Assembly: GCA_954871525.1 (NCBI GenBank)
Contig: OX940872.1
Coordinates: forward strand, 26,693,746-26,757,745
Length of the DNA: 64,000 nucleotides
Reading direction: 5' to 3'
Origin: Parietaria judaica
Lineage: Eukaryota > Streptophyta > Magnoliopsida > Rosales > Urticaceae
Under the pieces are notes generated by a model. It was not told the origin of the DNA. It worked only from the letters and a program-made list of their open reading frames with translations, and made no database searches. Position numbers and translations under genes: made by a program. Positions 48,922 through 61,225 of the stretch are shown piece after piece. Every line of letters begins with the position of its first letter. Position 1 is the first letter of the stretch.

Positions 48922-51235
48922 CTTTTGATTTGGAAAGTGGTTGATTATTTTAATTATCTATAATATAATATAATATGGTCTACTACCCTAATTAATTAGA
49001 TACTAAGTACTAACCATAAGGGACAAGCTTGATTATTGTAACTATGTTTCATCACTCCTCGCCATTAATTAGGAAACAAATCTGTCTCCAAGCGTGTATG
49101 AGCTGGCCTCTCCCACTTGTTTATATAATTATATAAGCATGGATGTGTGTGGATATAAATATAATCATCTTTCTTGGTCTTATAATAATCACATGAGAAT
49201 ATGAAATGTTTAGCCTCGAAAAATAAATGTTAGTATTTAAAAAGATAATAACTTGTGCTTTTTTGTTAGAAATATCATGGAGATCAAATACGTAACGACT
49301 TGAGTTACGCATGAAATAATTTTCTTTTGTGGCATTTTGAGTATCGTTAAAATGTCTTGAAGTCTACACGCAAGAATAATACATGATAAAAAAAAAAGTC
49401 GTAAATTTGAAATACACGTAGACGATGTAAAAAAAAACTTTTGAAACAAAATCATGAAGGAATTATACGAAAACACAGCTTCGCATCAACGATCTTATAT
49501 AGCTCATCTAGACGAGGGACTTTGCACTACTTTTAGAAACAATAGTTCAATCTTAATTATTTTTCTTCTTGAAAAAGAACAACTGAGAAGTTTATTCCAA
49601 AAATAAAAAATAAAAAAAATTGCCGTCCAAAAAATTTAACCTTCGAAATTACAAAATCTAATTTGCACAAACATTTTTTCAAAGACCCAAAAGATGGATG
49701 AAAATTAAATACAAGTCAAATGCATGAGCATGAACGCCAAATACATATACATTGACCGTTATGAACATCATAATATGATACAATGAGCATCAAACACAAA
49801 TTAAGACATAGATTTTTTTATCGGAACCCAAAACTCATGTTTCGCACAAAACTAATAAAGGAAAAGTCGTTTTCGTCGCATCACTCCGGAGAGAAAAACG
49901 CCATAGAAAAATAATAAAAAAGGAGCGGAGAAAGGAGAGAAAGACGTAGATTTGGAAATCGTAGCGCTAAATGCATGGTATAATCTCCGTATTATGAGAC
50001 AAAGAGGAGAGAATGTTTTCTCTCTAGGGTATTAGGGTTCCTCTCAACTTTTTCCTCCTCCATCTCGCCTCTTCTTTATTCTCTGTGAGATTTGTAACTA
50101 CGGTGTAAAGTTAGAAAATGAGTCTATCAAAGTATGCTGTTGAATGTTTCCAAGCCTTCCGCGATTCACCAAGCCTCGATCCATTCCAGTGAGGACCGTA
50201 AAACTGCAACGAGTCAAGTGCGAGTCAAGTGGACGAGCTGGATACGATTCGTCGAGGTTAGGGTTTCATCTAATTTAGCAACTCTGAATTTATCATGAGC
50301 ATGTACTATTGATATGAAGATTATTTGTGTAAACATATGTGAATCTTGATTCCAAAACTACCTTTAGATTTTTTTTTTAATTTATGAATATGTGACTTTT
50401 TTATTTTGCTTCTAGTTTGGAACTTAAAGTTTCTTGATATATAATTCCCGTGTACTCAAATTTGTTCATGAAATAGTTTTATAAACTCATGTGAACAATG
50501 GCGGAACCAAGAATTTCATCTAGAGGGGTTAGATTCAAATCTTTTTTTGTTAGATATCGCACTTAGAGGGGTTATTTAGATTTTAGAGAAATTTTGGGAG
50601 GTTTTATGTGAAATTTTATGTGTAATTACACTAAAATTATTCAAAATTATATAATAATGCTACTAATTTTACGTGGAATCGAAGTTGCAGCTCGAGAACA
50701 CGAATTGAACATCTATGTAGGTAGGTTCCATTCAACTTGTGTCCATGACAACGGCTATAGCTTTGACGATTACGAAGCACCTTCTTCAACACCTCGTCGT
50801 CGTTAACGGCTGAAGTCGTGGTGTTTTGGGATTGAAAAACGCTCTAAGAACTTCCGACCTTAAATCTTCTCACAATTTAAAATAAATATATTAATAAATA
50901 TGTTTTATATAGTAAATTAATCTAATTATCACGCGCATTATAATTTAATTATGATATGTAAGCAACCTCACACAAATATTTTTGCTTGCAGTTATCGATA
51001 TAAGCAAAGATATGTGCGCATTTGTTTTCGAGCGGATGCGTTGTCATCATAATGTAGGGATCATTTTCGGATTGGCTCTAGATTTATTTTATTTGTCTTT
51101 GGATTAGATCAAAAGTACATCATTTTTCGGCATGGGAGTTCTTGTATACGTTACTTTATATTAATTTATTGCGACATATTGTAATTTGTGTCACGCTAAC
51201 GAAACCGTATCGACTTGAGGACCGAAGACAAAACG
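48610..51235. other. Spacer with leader-like and repeat-like patches
   Basis: An (AT)n run lies at about 48890-48918. About 49860-50260 resembles a plant promoter and leader (purine-rich block, GGGTATTAGGGTTCC, CT-rich leader) and opens a 24-codon ORF at 50119 (MSLSKYAVECFQAFRDSP...), but no following exon is recognisable. About 50490-50830 starts ATGGCGGAACCAAGAATTTC, a phrase common at plant transposon ends. No gene supported. Confidence 0.35.
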
Positions 51236-51480
51236 CTGAAGTGATATAGCCGCATGTCCGGGCTGGACACTGTGGATAGCACAACCAACTTGGCTGTGCG
51301 CTGTGCACTACCCAGGCCCATGCGCTGCACAGCCCACTAAGCCATGCGCCCAGGCTCTGTGCTGTGGGCTACAAGGCCCGCTGAGTCTTGTGTCTCAAAG
51401 CGCGCAACTGGTCAAACTAGTCTAGCCACGACGCATACGCTTGTCATGCACGTAGACATGGCGTATCGGGCCGTCATGGA
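51236..51480. repeat. GC-rich island of GCTGTGC/GCCCA phrases
   Basis: A sharply bounded GC-rich stretch (GGCTGTGCGCTGTGC, CCATGCGCTGCACAGCCC, CAGGCTCTGTGCTGTGG) in AT-rich DNA. The self-similar phrases suggest a fragment of a retrotransposon LTR or untranslated region. No ORF. Confidence 0.35.
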
Positions 51481-51945
51481 ATCAATTACGGAAATTACCC
51501 AATGATATTCAAAATAAAGCGACATATTCTCAAGTTTGTAATAGCTAAAAAAAAAAAGAAACTTTGAAATTTGTATCTTTTAAATAGGTTTTCTCTCATT
51601 TGTCTCTTTTGACATTAAGTCATTTACACGAGTATACCGCATATTGACTTATTTAACATAAAAAATCGCAAATTTGAACAAATTATTGAGTATTACTCTG
51701 AGTTGTAGTTGTACTTGTACACGCGTAAACAACTTAACATAACATTAACGGGGATCACATGAAAGCTTGAGAATCAATCAAAACTGCCAATTTCATGATT
51801 TTATGTATTTTTTTTTCTCGAAAAAAACTTCGTATATTTAATCTCGTAAATAAATGTTTCCTAGTACGTTCTATTTTGTATAATTAGGTACTTTTATCGC
51901 AGTTATAAGAAATTAACTCTCAAGTCTCAAGGTACTCTGTCTGTA

Positions 51946-52690
51946 GTAGGGGTGCAAGTGGACCGGGTACCCGGATTTTTTGCCATACCCGCTACCCGGA
52001 TCCGGAATCCGGGTTTTTTGAAATTGAAACCCGGATCCGGATATTTTTACATAAAAACCCGGAAATCCGGATCCGGGTTAAAACCCGGTTTTAAAATAAA
52101 AAACCGGTTCAAAAATCTGGATCCGGATTTTTATCCGTTTTCGGTTTTAAAATCCGGTTCCGGGTTATAATACGGATTAGAACCTAAATTTTATATTAAA
52201 AAAAAAAAAAAAAACTTGGAGTAATTATAGCCAAAATTAAAAAATCAAACTATATCATAGACATAACATATAAACTTACAAAAAATATTATGTAATTAAC
52301 ATAATAAATACATGTAATGTTTTATATTATTAGTATTATGAGAGAAAAAAAATTATATCAATTTGGACTAGAAGAAACAAATGATTAATCTACAACATTA
52401 GTTTGGAGTTAGATGAGAAACAAATAAATGAATATTTCTCTTGATAGAAATTCAATATGTATTTTTTTTTTGTATGAAAATTCTAAATATCTTTATGTAT
52501 ATATTTAAAAACCGGGTTTTAGTAAGCTACTATGCGGGTTCCGGGTTTTTTATTCTCTAAATCCGGTACCCGAAACCGGTTTAATCCGGATGCGTTTTTT
52601 TAATAAACCGGTTCGGTTTAATCCGGATTAATACGGTTCCGGTTTATTTTAAATACGGTTCCGGTCCGGATGCGGGTTAAAACCCAAAAA
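51946..52690. mobile_element. hAT-like non-autonomous element with CCGGAT-rich ends
   Basis: Begins TAGGGGTGCAAGTGG, resembling hAT-type termini (CAGGGGTG), followed by dense variants of CCGGATCCGGGTTT to about 52190. The middle is AT-rich, and a second CCGG-rich block follows at about 52505-52690. The right terminus is unclear and no transposase is present. Confidence 0.5.
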
Positions 52691-53094
52691 TAAAAATGGC
52701 AACAGATAAACTTAATTATTTACGAAACTCACCTTTCCCTCTCTCTCTCTCTCAGATTTATTTTCAAGAAGAATACGATTGTTTCGCCTGTAATCTCTTC
52801 TCTGGGGTTTCCCTCACTTTCCCGAGAAAATTTCCACTCTGGTAAGCTAATTCCGTCTTCCTGGGAAATATCGCTCGATTTTTGGAATTTCCGACACGCA
52901 TTTAGCTCTCTCAGTGTCTGTCTCTACTTAAATTGTATCGACCGAAATCTAGATTTCAGACTCTTGAAATTCCTTGTATTTCAAGATTCACAGGTTTAGG
53001 AAATAAGCTATGAATTTACAAGCAGCTGATAGTTGGTTTCGAGGTTTATTTGTTTGTGTGTGTGCGTGTGATTCTTGGTTTCAGGCTTGAAGTA
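52691..53094 (+). other. Leader region of the SAP-domain gene
   Basis: CT-rich (CTCTCTCTCTCT at 52740) and TTTC-rich DNA typical of a plant 5' UTR. A leader exon may end at the donor-like CTGGTAAGC near 52840, with an acceptor TTTCAG near 53084 just before the start codon at 53095. Inferred from splice-like signals. Confidence 0.4.
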
Positions 53095-55401
53095 ATGGTG
53101 ATAAAGGCGAAAAAGGGCTTCTACGACGACTTTTCGAGGAAGGAGCTTCAGAATATGTGCAAGATTTACGGTTTGCCCGCCAATAAATCACACTCGGAAT
53201 TGGAGAAATCACTGGTTTCCTTCTTGGAGGTACTGTTGTTGCCTTGTTGAATCTGAAACTGAGTTAGTTTTGACTGCTTTTTGGAATAAATAGGTTTCCA
53301 GAAAGTGCGGTGGAAACCTCTGAATCTAGTTTAGGAGGGTAATTTTCCGTGTCAGATGTTTATTGTTGTAAATCTTGATAGATTTAGTATCGGTCGAGTT
53401 CATTCGTCTTTGCTAGAATGTATTAAATGATGTTGTCTTGTTTCGTTTGTTTATTTATTTTGTTTCCGTTACAAATATTTAAGCGTCTTAACCGTTGTCT
53501 TTTCTCGCAAAAGCTTACGCGACACCTCCTTAGGAAAGTCCACATTTGTATAAAGAATACATTTTAGTTGGGAATTAACCGTTTCGATTTGTAAACTTCA
53601 CAAGGTATCCCACTCAAAAAGCAAAGGAGGCGGTATATATCAGAGGAAGACCCAGCGAAAATGCTCTAATGAGAAGATTTTGAGTTTTTCAAGAGATGAT
53701 ATGGTGTATTTTAGTCCCGATAAGGGGGGAAAAGAAGGTGCTAGAGAGATTTCCTTAGATTCCCTTTTTGAAAGCTCTACAAAACCGCATCTTCCTCCTT
53801 TTGAGTTTCATGTCAGATCAGAAGAGGGGATCAGCCTTTTTGTTGACTTGAATTCAAGTCCATCAGATTGGACCGATAAATTAAGAAACGAAGTCCGCAT
53901 ATTTGAGAATGTACATAATAAAAACCTTCGAAGTCTGCATGAGGACTTGGGGTGTCTTAAAGAGAGCCGCTACGAAATAAGGACCCCTTCTTCTCCAACT
54001 CCAAACACGTTAATTGAAAAGGCGGACGAGTCAAAGCTTGATCCCTCAGACAAAGGTGAATCTTCATTGGCTCCCCTTGTACCGCAAACATACTGTATTT
54101 CGGTTGATGAATTCGAGAAGTCAAAGGAAGTTCAGCTACCTAAGGCATGTGGTCTGAATTCCAATCCACAAGACGATATAATTTGTATTGCTGACACTTC
54201 TGCCGAGGCTGGGTGTACTATAGTTAGCACTTCCGAATTTGTTGCCTGTAATCCTGAAACAAACTCCGTGTATGATACTGCGGTCAACATTATATCTCGT
54301 CCATTGGAGCATCCCACATTAGAGCATACAAGTGCCGCTTTAAGTGGGTGTCAGAATTCACATTTGCTAAATGATTCTAGTCTTCAGAAGCCTGCCGTGG
54401 AAACCGGATGCTCGGAGCGTAGCTCTGTAGAGTCATCAGAAGTTGCAAGCTGCGACAAAGATGCATCATTTCTAAATTGCGAGAATGGTGGACAAATGGG
54501 TGGAGTTGACTTTGACCCGAAAAACAATACAGGGTATGAGAAAAGTGGATTGACGAACTCAAGTGAGTCGAACCTTGATGTTTGCCGGGAAGACATGCCT
54601 GCTGCTGCGGAAGAAGGGGTATGCCTGTCTCCCCCTTATCTTCTGAAGAAGCGCTTCTTTTGCACGTTTAGCTAGTTTTAATCACCCTAGTTACCGAGGG
54701 ATCTCTTAGATACCGAAAGGATCTTATTTTCGTTTCTTCTCGTTACATATATATATATATTTAGAAATTTAGTCATTTTATTTCCTTTTGTTCGGAATTT
54801 TTAATCTTAGCTTTCTTGTTAGCGATATATTGATTTCACACCGATTTTTTTCCCTTTAAGCATTCCCGCAAACATGAAACACACTAATTTGATTGGTTAT
54901 CTATGTCATACGAATGATTACTCAAGCGTCCTAGTTTTTCATTCTAGTGATAATTGTGACCTAAATTGTATATTGTCATTCTCTCTATACAAAAGTTACA
55001 CATTTATTTCATGTATATTAATCTGTAAACTCTTCGTATCACTGGTTCCTATGAGTCTAATAATATCTTATGATTAACAGGAGAGGAGCAAATTCGTGAA
55101 TGAGCGGGAGAGTTCAGAGTAATATCTCATTTAAATGAATCTCAATTTTGTACACATTTTTTTCCCTATATCTGTAACTCATACTCCTTTCAGAAGCTCA
55201 GAATTCACCGAGGCATCCGAGAAGACATGCGAGAATCCCGATAAATTGAGTGTCAAGGAAGGGGTTCAGAGAAAAAGGAAACACATTGAACGTGGAAATC
55301 GAGGTGGCTATGTTGTAGCAAATACGAAGATTTTAAGAAGTATGAAGCGAATAACTAGATCCAAGCGGCGTTTGTCTAAGGTTTTTAACATATCTCCTTG
55401 A
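53095..55401 (+). CDS. SAP-domain-containing protein, function unknown
   Basis: Coding exons 53095-53229, 53605-54618, 55081-55118 (38 nt) and 55194-55401 join in phase to 464 residues. An N-terminal SAP-like helix-turn-helix motif (residues about 9-45: FYDDFSRKELQNMCKIYGLPANKSHSELEKSLVSFLE) suggests DNA or RNA binding in the nucleus. The long middle is acidic and serine-rich, probably disordered, with no domain I recognise. The C-terminus is strongly basic (KRKHIERGNR..., RSMKRITRSKRRLSK), a likely nuclear localisation region. The 55401 stop lies 6 codons beyond a possible donor (AAG before GTTTTT at 55381), so the true 3' end may be the exons at 55894-56206. The in-frame ATG at 53095 was preferred to upstream non-ATG frame. 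Confidence 0.78.
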
Positions 55402-55893
55402 CCTTATTATATATTTAATTTGCACCTTATTTTTTAGTTTTTTCTCTCTTAACAAATCTCGCAGTTGCCTTTGATTCTCTTATTAGCCTTTCATAAGTTA
55501 TAATAAAAGAAAATGTATGCGCCGGAGAAGTAGGTCGGGCTTTTATTAAACTATTTAACTTATTCTATTTTGTATTTGTCTTTGTGTCATGCTGAAGCAA
55601 CCGTGGCAAAAAAAACGACGTATTTCTGTAACTATAATTTTCGTTGCTTGCGAACCTTGATTGTTCGCATAACTTTTTTTTACTAGCTAGAAGTTTCTAG
55701 CTACGGAATAGCCTATATGGTACTAGATCATATCGCGATTTATAGTGATGTATTCACTACTTAAGACCGTTAATAGTTTTAACCGTTCAAACATTTAATT
55801 ATCACTCGCATTACAAATTACAAAAAAATATTTTTTTTTTCTTCCTGATAAACGGTTTACTTCTAATCATGCTCAGATTCCATTTCCAGTTAG

Positions 55894-56206
55894 TTAGAAG
55901 TTCGCATCGCCTATACATTTGGTGCTTCTGAATCCGAGTATATTCTATCATCGAGAAGAACCCGATCTTCTGCAGTAAGTATCTGTCACTTGTTTTCATA
56001 TTTTTAATCCTTTTATAAAGCTATTGTTTGCACTGCTCTTTATTAATTTCCATTTAGCTCAATCCATTGCTCGTTTTACGCCTTTACGAGCATGTTATAT
56101 TTCCGCTCACTTCTCGTGGCCTTAGCAGGTGCTCAATCTTGGCTTTGTTCCGGGGCAAGATGATTCTTTCGGAGAATATTCATTCCCAGGCTTAGTATAC
56201 ACTTAG
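55894..56206 (+). other. Candidate last two exons of the SAP-domain gene
   Basis: 55894-55974 (27 codons, LEVRIAYTFGASESEYI...RRTRSSA, donor GTAAGT) and 56129-56206 (VLNLGFVPGQDDSFGEYSF... then TAG) are both open and in phase 0 with a splice from 55380. They have coding-like composition. If used they replace the last 6 residues of the model above. I recognise no domain in them. Confidence 0.45.
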
Positions 56207-58773
56207 CATCTTCGAGACTTTATATTACCAAAAGAATTATGACTAGAAAGCAAAAGAGAAATTACAGGGAAATTCAAATATTTTTTTTATTAATTTTTAC
56301 CAAATTTTTATTAGTATACACTCATCTTCAAGACTTTATATCACCAAATATCTTTTTATTATGACTAGGGCTGCTTCTTCGTTGTTTTTAAGTTGAATTT
56401 TGACGTCTACGATTGCCACTCCATACTCAATATTTGGGAGCTCTCTTTCCTGGCGTCCTCGTCTCAGGGCGACAACCTCCTCGGCTCCGTCGTATCCCCT
56501 CTTCGAGGTCGTTATTGGAAGGGTAAATTGAAAACTAATTGCCGAGAATACAATCAATTAGGGGTAAAAAAAGAAGAAACTGCTAATCGAATTGAATACC
56601 CGGATCATATTGAAACAAGGTTTTCGGTTTTAGTATGAAAATCGCAACCGCATACCTGTTTATATCGCTTTGTCAAAATATTTTATATTATATATTTTTT
56701 ATTGGTAATAGTCACGATGTCTAAAATATTTTTTTTTACATTCCTTTGTCCAACGATTATTTTTTTGGTGATGTTTAATGATGTAGTTGTGGATAGTAAG
56801 AATTTGGAATTGAGAACAAAGAAGTAAGAACAAACCTATTTTTATGAACTTTTGAGTAATCATTTCTTGCTTCAATATTGTTCGAACTTGTAACGACTCT
56901 ATCAATGTTATTTATATACTTTGAGACCTTACTTCTCTGTACAGTAATTATTTGTTCTATCTCTTAGAATCGGCAAATGTGATTAAAAAAAATTCAATAT
57001 TACAGTAACCGAAATCGAAAACCGATTATAAGGTAGATGCAATTTTCATCTTTTAAAATAGGGTATTCATTTTTTATTATAAAAATACCAAAATATCGCA
57101 ATCTATTATTTTTAAACGCTGCACCAAGTACCCGTTTGTTAACCCCTGGATCAATAATATATTACTTATAAATTGAGATTTGAGATATATACAAAAACAA
57201 AGAGATCTATGATTCCATGTGAGAAATGGGGAGGAATGACGGAGACTCGAAGCAAGGAGACAACGGCCGGAGGGACTGAGAGGTAAGACGGTGCTCGCAG
57301 CATTGATCTTGACAACGTGCTGCGCACACGGTGGAGCGATAGCTCTAACAGAGAAGAGATGGCATCAACAATGAACGAGAGGAGGGAGCGGAATTAAAAT
57401 AACCGTATATTAAAGTATGTCTTTGTTTTATTTGTTCCACATAATTATTTAAGAAATAGAAAAATAAAGAGTATAATATTGTCAATTCACATGCTAGAGG
57501 AAAACTATCTGGTTTTAGAATGTGAGTACATTTTTTAAAAATAAAAATAAAATTAAGGATATAAAAAGCAAATTTCCTTAATATTAATTCAACAATGTTG
57601 TTCCATGAAACTACCGTTTTCTAATTTTGAACCTCAACGTACAATTTTTGAAGTAATCATTCTCATTAACTCGTTTAAACTTAAAAAAGAAGAAGATATT
57701 TATCCCGCTTAATTTCGTACGTTCTTAAGTTTGAAATAATTATCCTCGTTATATTTTTTGATACATCTAATCTTATCTTCTTTAATTCCGTAATTTAAAC
57801 ATAATCATTGTTCTGTAACGTCCATATGCGCCATAATTTGATATTTAATTATTTCTATTTTATTTAATTTTTCTATAATTCAAGAGTGAATTAATCCACT
57901 ATATCAAATACCAAATTTAAGAAGTTAAAATCGAATGCACATAATAAAACCGATTATATATATATATATATATATATCATTTGGTTGCGGTATTCGGTGT
58001 TTTGTTATCATTCAAAGCGGTAAATACCATTATTACAGTAACCGAATACCGAATATATCGTAAATGCGGTTTTAATATTTACAAAATAAGGTATTCAATT
58101 TTTTATTTTATTTTTTTATAAACTAACATAAACGATATAACAATTTATTATTTGTAAAACATCACACTGCATACTAGATTGTTCACCCCCGAAGTTTAAA
58201 CATTAGAATTTGAGAATAATTCTGCACCAAGATCTCGTTACAAATGTAATCAACACTATTTTTTATAAAATTACAGTTCATGTGAGAGTTGAGAGACTAC
58301 ACAAAAGTCAACATCTTGTAGACCAGAATCTTCCCACACTAAATAAACATTTCAGTTTCTATATTATTATAAAATGGTTCAAGTTTTATTTTTCAATTAA
58401 AAAAGAGTTCTCTATCTGTACGTATAACATAGCTAACGGTTTTTATTTGGTCAAATTGGATTTTCAATTTGTGTGGAAAATATATAATTAAATAAATCAT
58501 AGCCCTCTTGGCTCAAAAAGGAAGCCAATTTCCGGGATATAAGCTTCATGTTCACCGTGATAAAAAAAATATTCACTTCATTTTGTTTGCATCTAATCCC
58601 AACATATATCCTATATTATATTATTTTCCTTGAACATGTCAACTTTGAAATCTTAAGAGTTTAAACTATCATTAATTAATTAAGTTAAGCTCAATCTTCC
58701 TCACAGACCCTCACAACTGTCATATTGTTTCATTGTTAATAGCGGTATAAGTACTCGATGTTTTGATATTTTA

Positions 58774-58776
<3 letters not shown>
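56207..58776. other. AT-rich spacer
   Basis: No gene recognised. A slightly GC-richer patch at 56384-56530 has an open frame on each strand but no family features. (TA)n lies at about 57954-57977. Confidence 0.4.

Positions 58777-58836
<60 letters not shown>
58777..58836. repeat. (CT)n microsatellite
   Basis: About 30 uninterrupted CT units. The RERERE frames read across it on the minus strand are artefacts. Confidence 0.95.
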
Positions 58837-58839
<3 letters not shown>

Positions 58840-59034
58840 GATAAACTTAGTATTTTGCAACGAAATGTTAGGACCCTGCACCTGCGGCCAAAAGATCCGG
58901 ACTTGCTCTTTCGGCCCATAGGAGAGAAGCCGAGCCCCACATTCTATCATTTTCAAAAGCCTCTTGTGGTACTCGAGACAAAGATAAAATATATCCGGGA
59001 GCTTTGTAAAGTTTTATGAAGAGGTGTGTGACGA

Positions 59035-60640
59035 TTGAATTTCATCACTGGAGGAAGAGTATCTAAATACTGTAAAAGATTTATACATGAATTGACTCCT
59101 ACGCAACAGAGAAAATTATCGGAGCATGACCAACATCCGACTTCATTTAACCACATTCACCACATAATTGATATGTTTGATGAGTCAGTGGAGCGTGATT
59201 ATACATTTCGGGTCAAACAAAGAGGTCGTTCCTCTTCACAGAAACCGGGAAGTTCTAGACACTATGAAACATCTACGTGGATTTCCAATCGTGACGTTTA
59301 GTGATATTGGGAGTCCAAAAATCGACAAAGATAACACGATGTGTGGTCTTAAATTACCGGTAATCTCTATTGTCTGTAGCAATCCAGATTCAGGTCCTGC
59401 TCTTCCCTATGCTAACACAATGCTAATGCTTGAACATGCAACAACTTATTTTCCCAGCCCGGATGCATGCCAGTAGTCACAAAGCTGCCTTGTAATATTT
59501 GTCCAAAAGTTTGCGAAAACGTAAAATTTACACCTCTTGAATTTTGTAGGCTAGAAGTTGTTGATGAAATTTTTCAGGAGCCATTAGGTGGATCAGTAAT
59601 GGATCCATGTTGGACTTCAAATCGGATAAGAAGAGTTATCGAGGAAGCAACAACAACCCTTTCTAAATTAAATGCAAAAATGCTTCTAGAAGATTGGAGG
59701 GAGAAATAATATTTTTTTTCTTTTTTAAATCTTTCATGAATCGAAAAAGGGCCTAAAACAAAACAGGACTTTCGAAAGAGAAAAATAAAAGAAGAGCGCT
59801 TAGATTTGTTGGAGGCAATTTCCACAGAGATGCAAAAAATACGAGATTCCGAGTTTGAGGACATCGAACGATGTTTGGATAAAATGATGTTGCTCCTCCC
59901 AAAAACCGAGAAGTTCTAAACATGATAAAACATGCAAATCTATGTGGATTTTCAATTGTGACGTTCAATGATATTGAGAATTCAAAACTCGACAAAGATA
60001 ACTCGATGTATGGTCTTAAATTATTGATAATTTGTTTTGTCTGTAGCAATCCGGACTCAGGTCGAGGTCGTGCCTCTACTAACACAATGCTAATTCTTGA
60101 ACATGCAATAACCTATTTGCCCAGCCCGGATGCATGCCAACAATCACAAAGCTGCCTTGTAAACATTGTCCAAAGGTTTGCAAAAACGTAAACTTTACAC
60201 CTCTTGAATCTTGTATGCTAGAAGTTGTGGTTGGAATTTTTCAGGAGCCATTAGGTGGATGAGTTGTGGATCCATGTTAGACTTTGAATCAGATAAGGAG
60301 TGCTATCGAGGAAGCAACAATGGCCCTTTTCGAAATAGATGCAAAAATGCTTCAGGAAGATAGGAGGGAGAAATAAGATTTTTTTTATATACATAAATAT
60401 TTCATTAGTCCAAAAAATCCTAAAGAAAAACTGGACTTTCGAAAGAGAATAATAAAAGAAGAGCGCTTGGAGTTGCTGGAGGCAATTTCCACAGATGTGG
60501 AAAAAATACGAGAGTCCGAGTTTGAGGACATCGAACGATGTTTGGATAAAATGATGTTGCTTGGAACGCTAGCAACTGAAAAAGCTAAAGATGATGTTCT
60601 GGAAACTAAAAATTATTCGAAGAAGAAGATGAGGTGAGGG
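59035..60640 (+). pseudogene. Acetyl-CoA carboxylase alpha-carboxyltransferase (accA/CAC3-like) relic, internally duplicated
   Basis: The first part (YCKRFIHELTPTQQRKLSEHDQHPTSFNHIHHIIDMFDE) corresponds to the LTP-QR...HP-RPT-DH region of the nuclear-encoded, plastid-targeted alpha subunit. Then, after a frame change, comes REVLDTMKHLRGFPIVTFSD ... GLKLPVISIVCSNPDSG ... ANTMLMLEHATTYFPSPDAC, and in another frame FTPLEFCRLEVVDEIFQEPLGG ... DPCWTSNRIRR. A second copy of this region starts 661 bp further on (about 59890-60545) with its own stops and changes. Multiple frameshifts and stops occur, and the glycine-rich GEGGSGGALA segment of the active site is replaced by CSNPDSGPALPY. It is not a working carboxyltransferase. 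Confidence 0.8.
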
Positions 60641-60661
60641 ATAACAACAAGTGGGTCTAAG

Positions 60662-60695
<34 letters not shown>

Positions 60696-61225
60696 TCTAA
60701 ATGTGTGAATGTCTCTAAATGTGTGAATGCTGTTAAGTAGAGAATTATTGTCTTATTATGTAATAATATTTTAAGTCAGGTAAGAACATTTTTATTCTCC
60801 GTAACTTGTAATTTGTGAATGTTGCTCAGTTAAAAAAAAAAAACTTAGTTTTTTCGAATAAAGTTTTTAATGTTCACTATTTTACTTCACACTAAAAATT
60901 TATTTACTTTTTCAAATTTTTAAAAGAATTTTGAATGCAATGTTGAATAAATTCCCTTTTCTTTCTCTCGATATGAAATCCCTTTCTTTCTCTTTATATG
61001 AGGTGACACGTTTCAAAGACTTAACGACACATTAAAATTCGTACTAAACCAATTAAAAAGGTGAGCGGAATTTTATAAAGAAATAAAATAGTTATTATTA
61101 GAAACTTAAGCGATTGAAAACATTATAGGAACTTCAAATCCCTAAAAAAAGTTAGAGCATGCCACCACAAAAATGTAAACGTTGGTATTTATTCCACTAT
61201 TAACTGTAAATAATGTCATATGTAT
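60641..61225. other. Spacer with (TA)n
   Basis: (AT)n at 60664-60692, followed by a short repeated phrase CTCTAAATGTGTGAATG (two copies, about 60694-60729). No gene is seen. Confidence 0.45.

Noticed and set aside
58701..58956. Arg-Glu repeat open frames
   Set aside because: They are translations of the (CT)n microsatellite.
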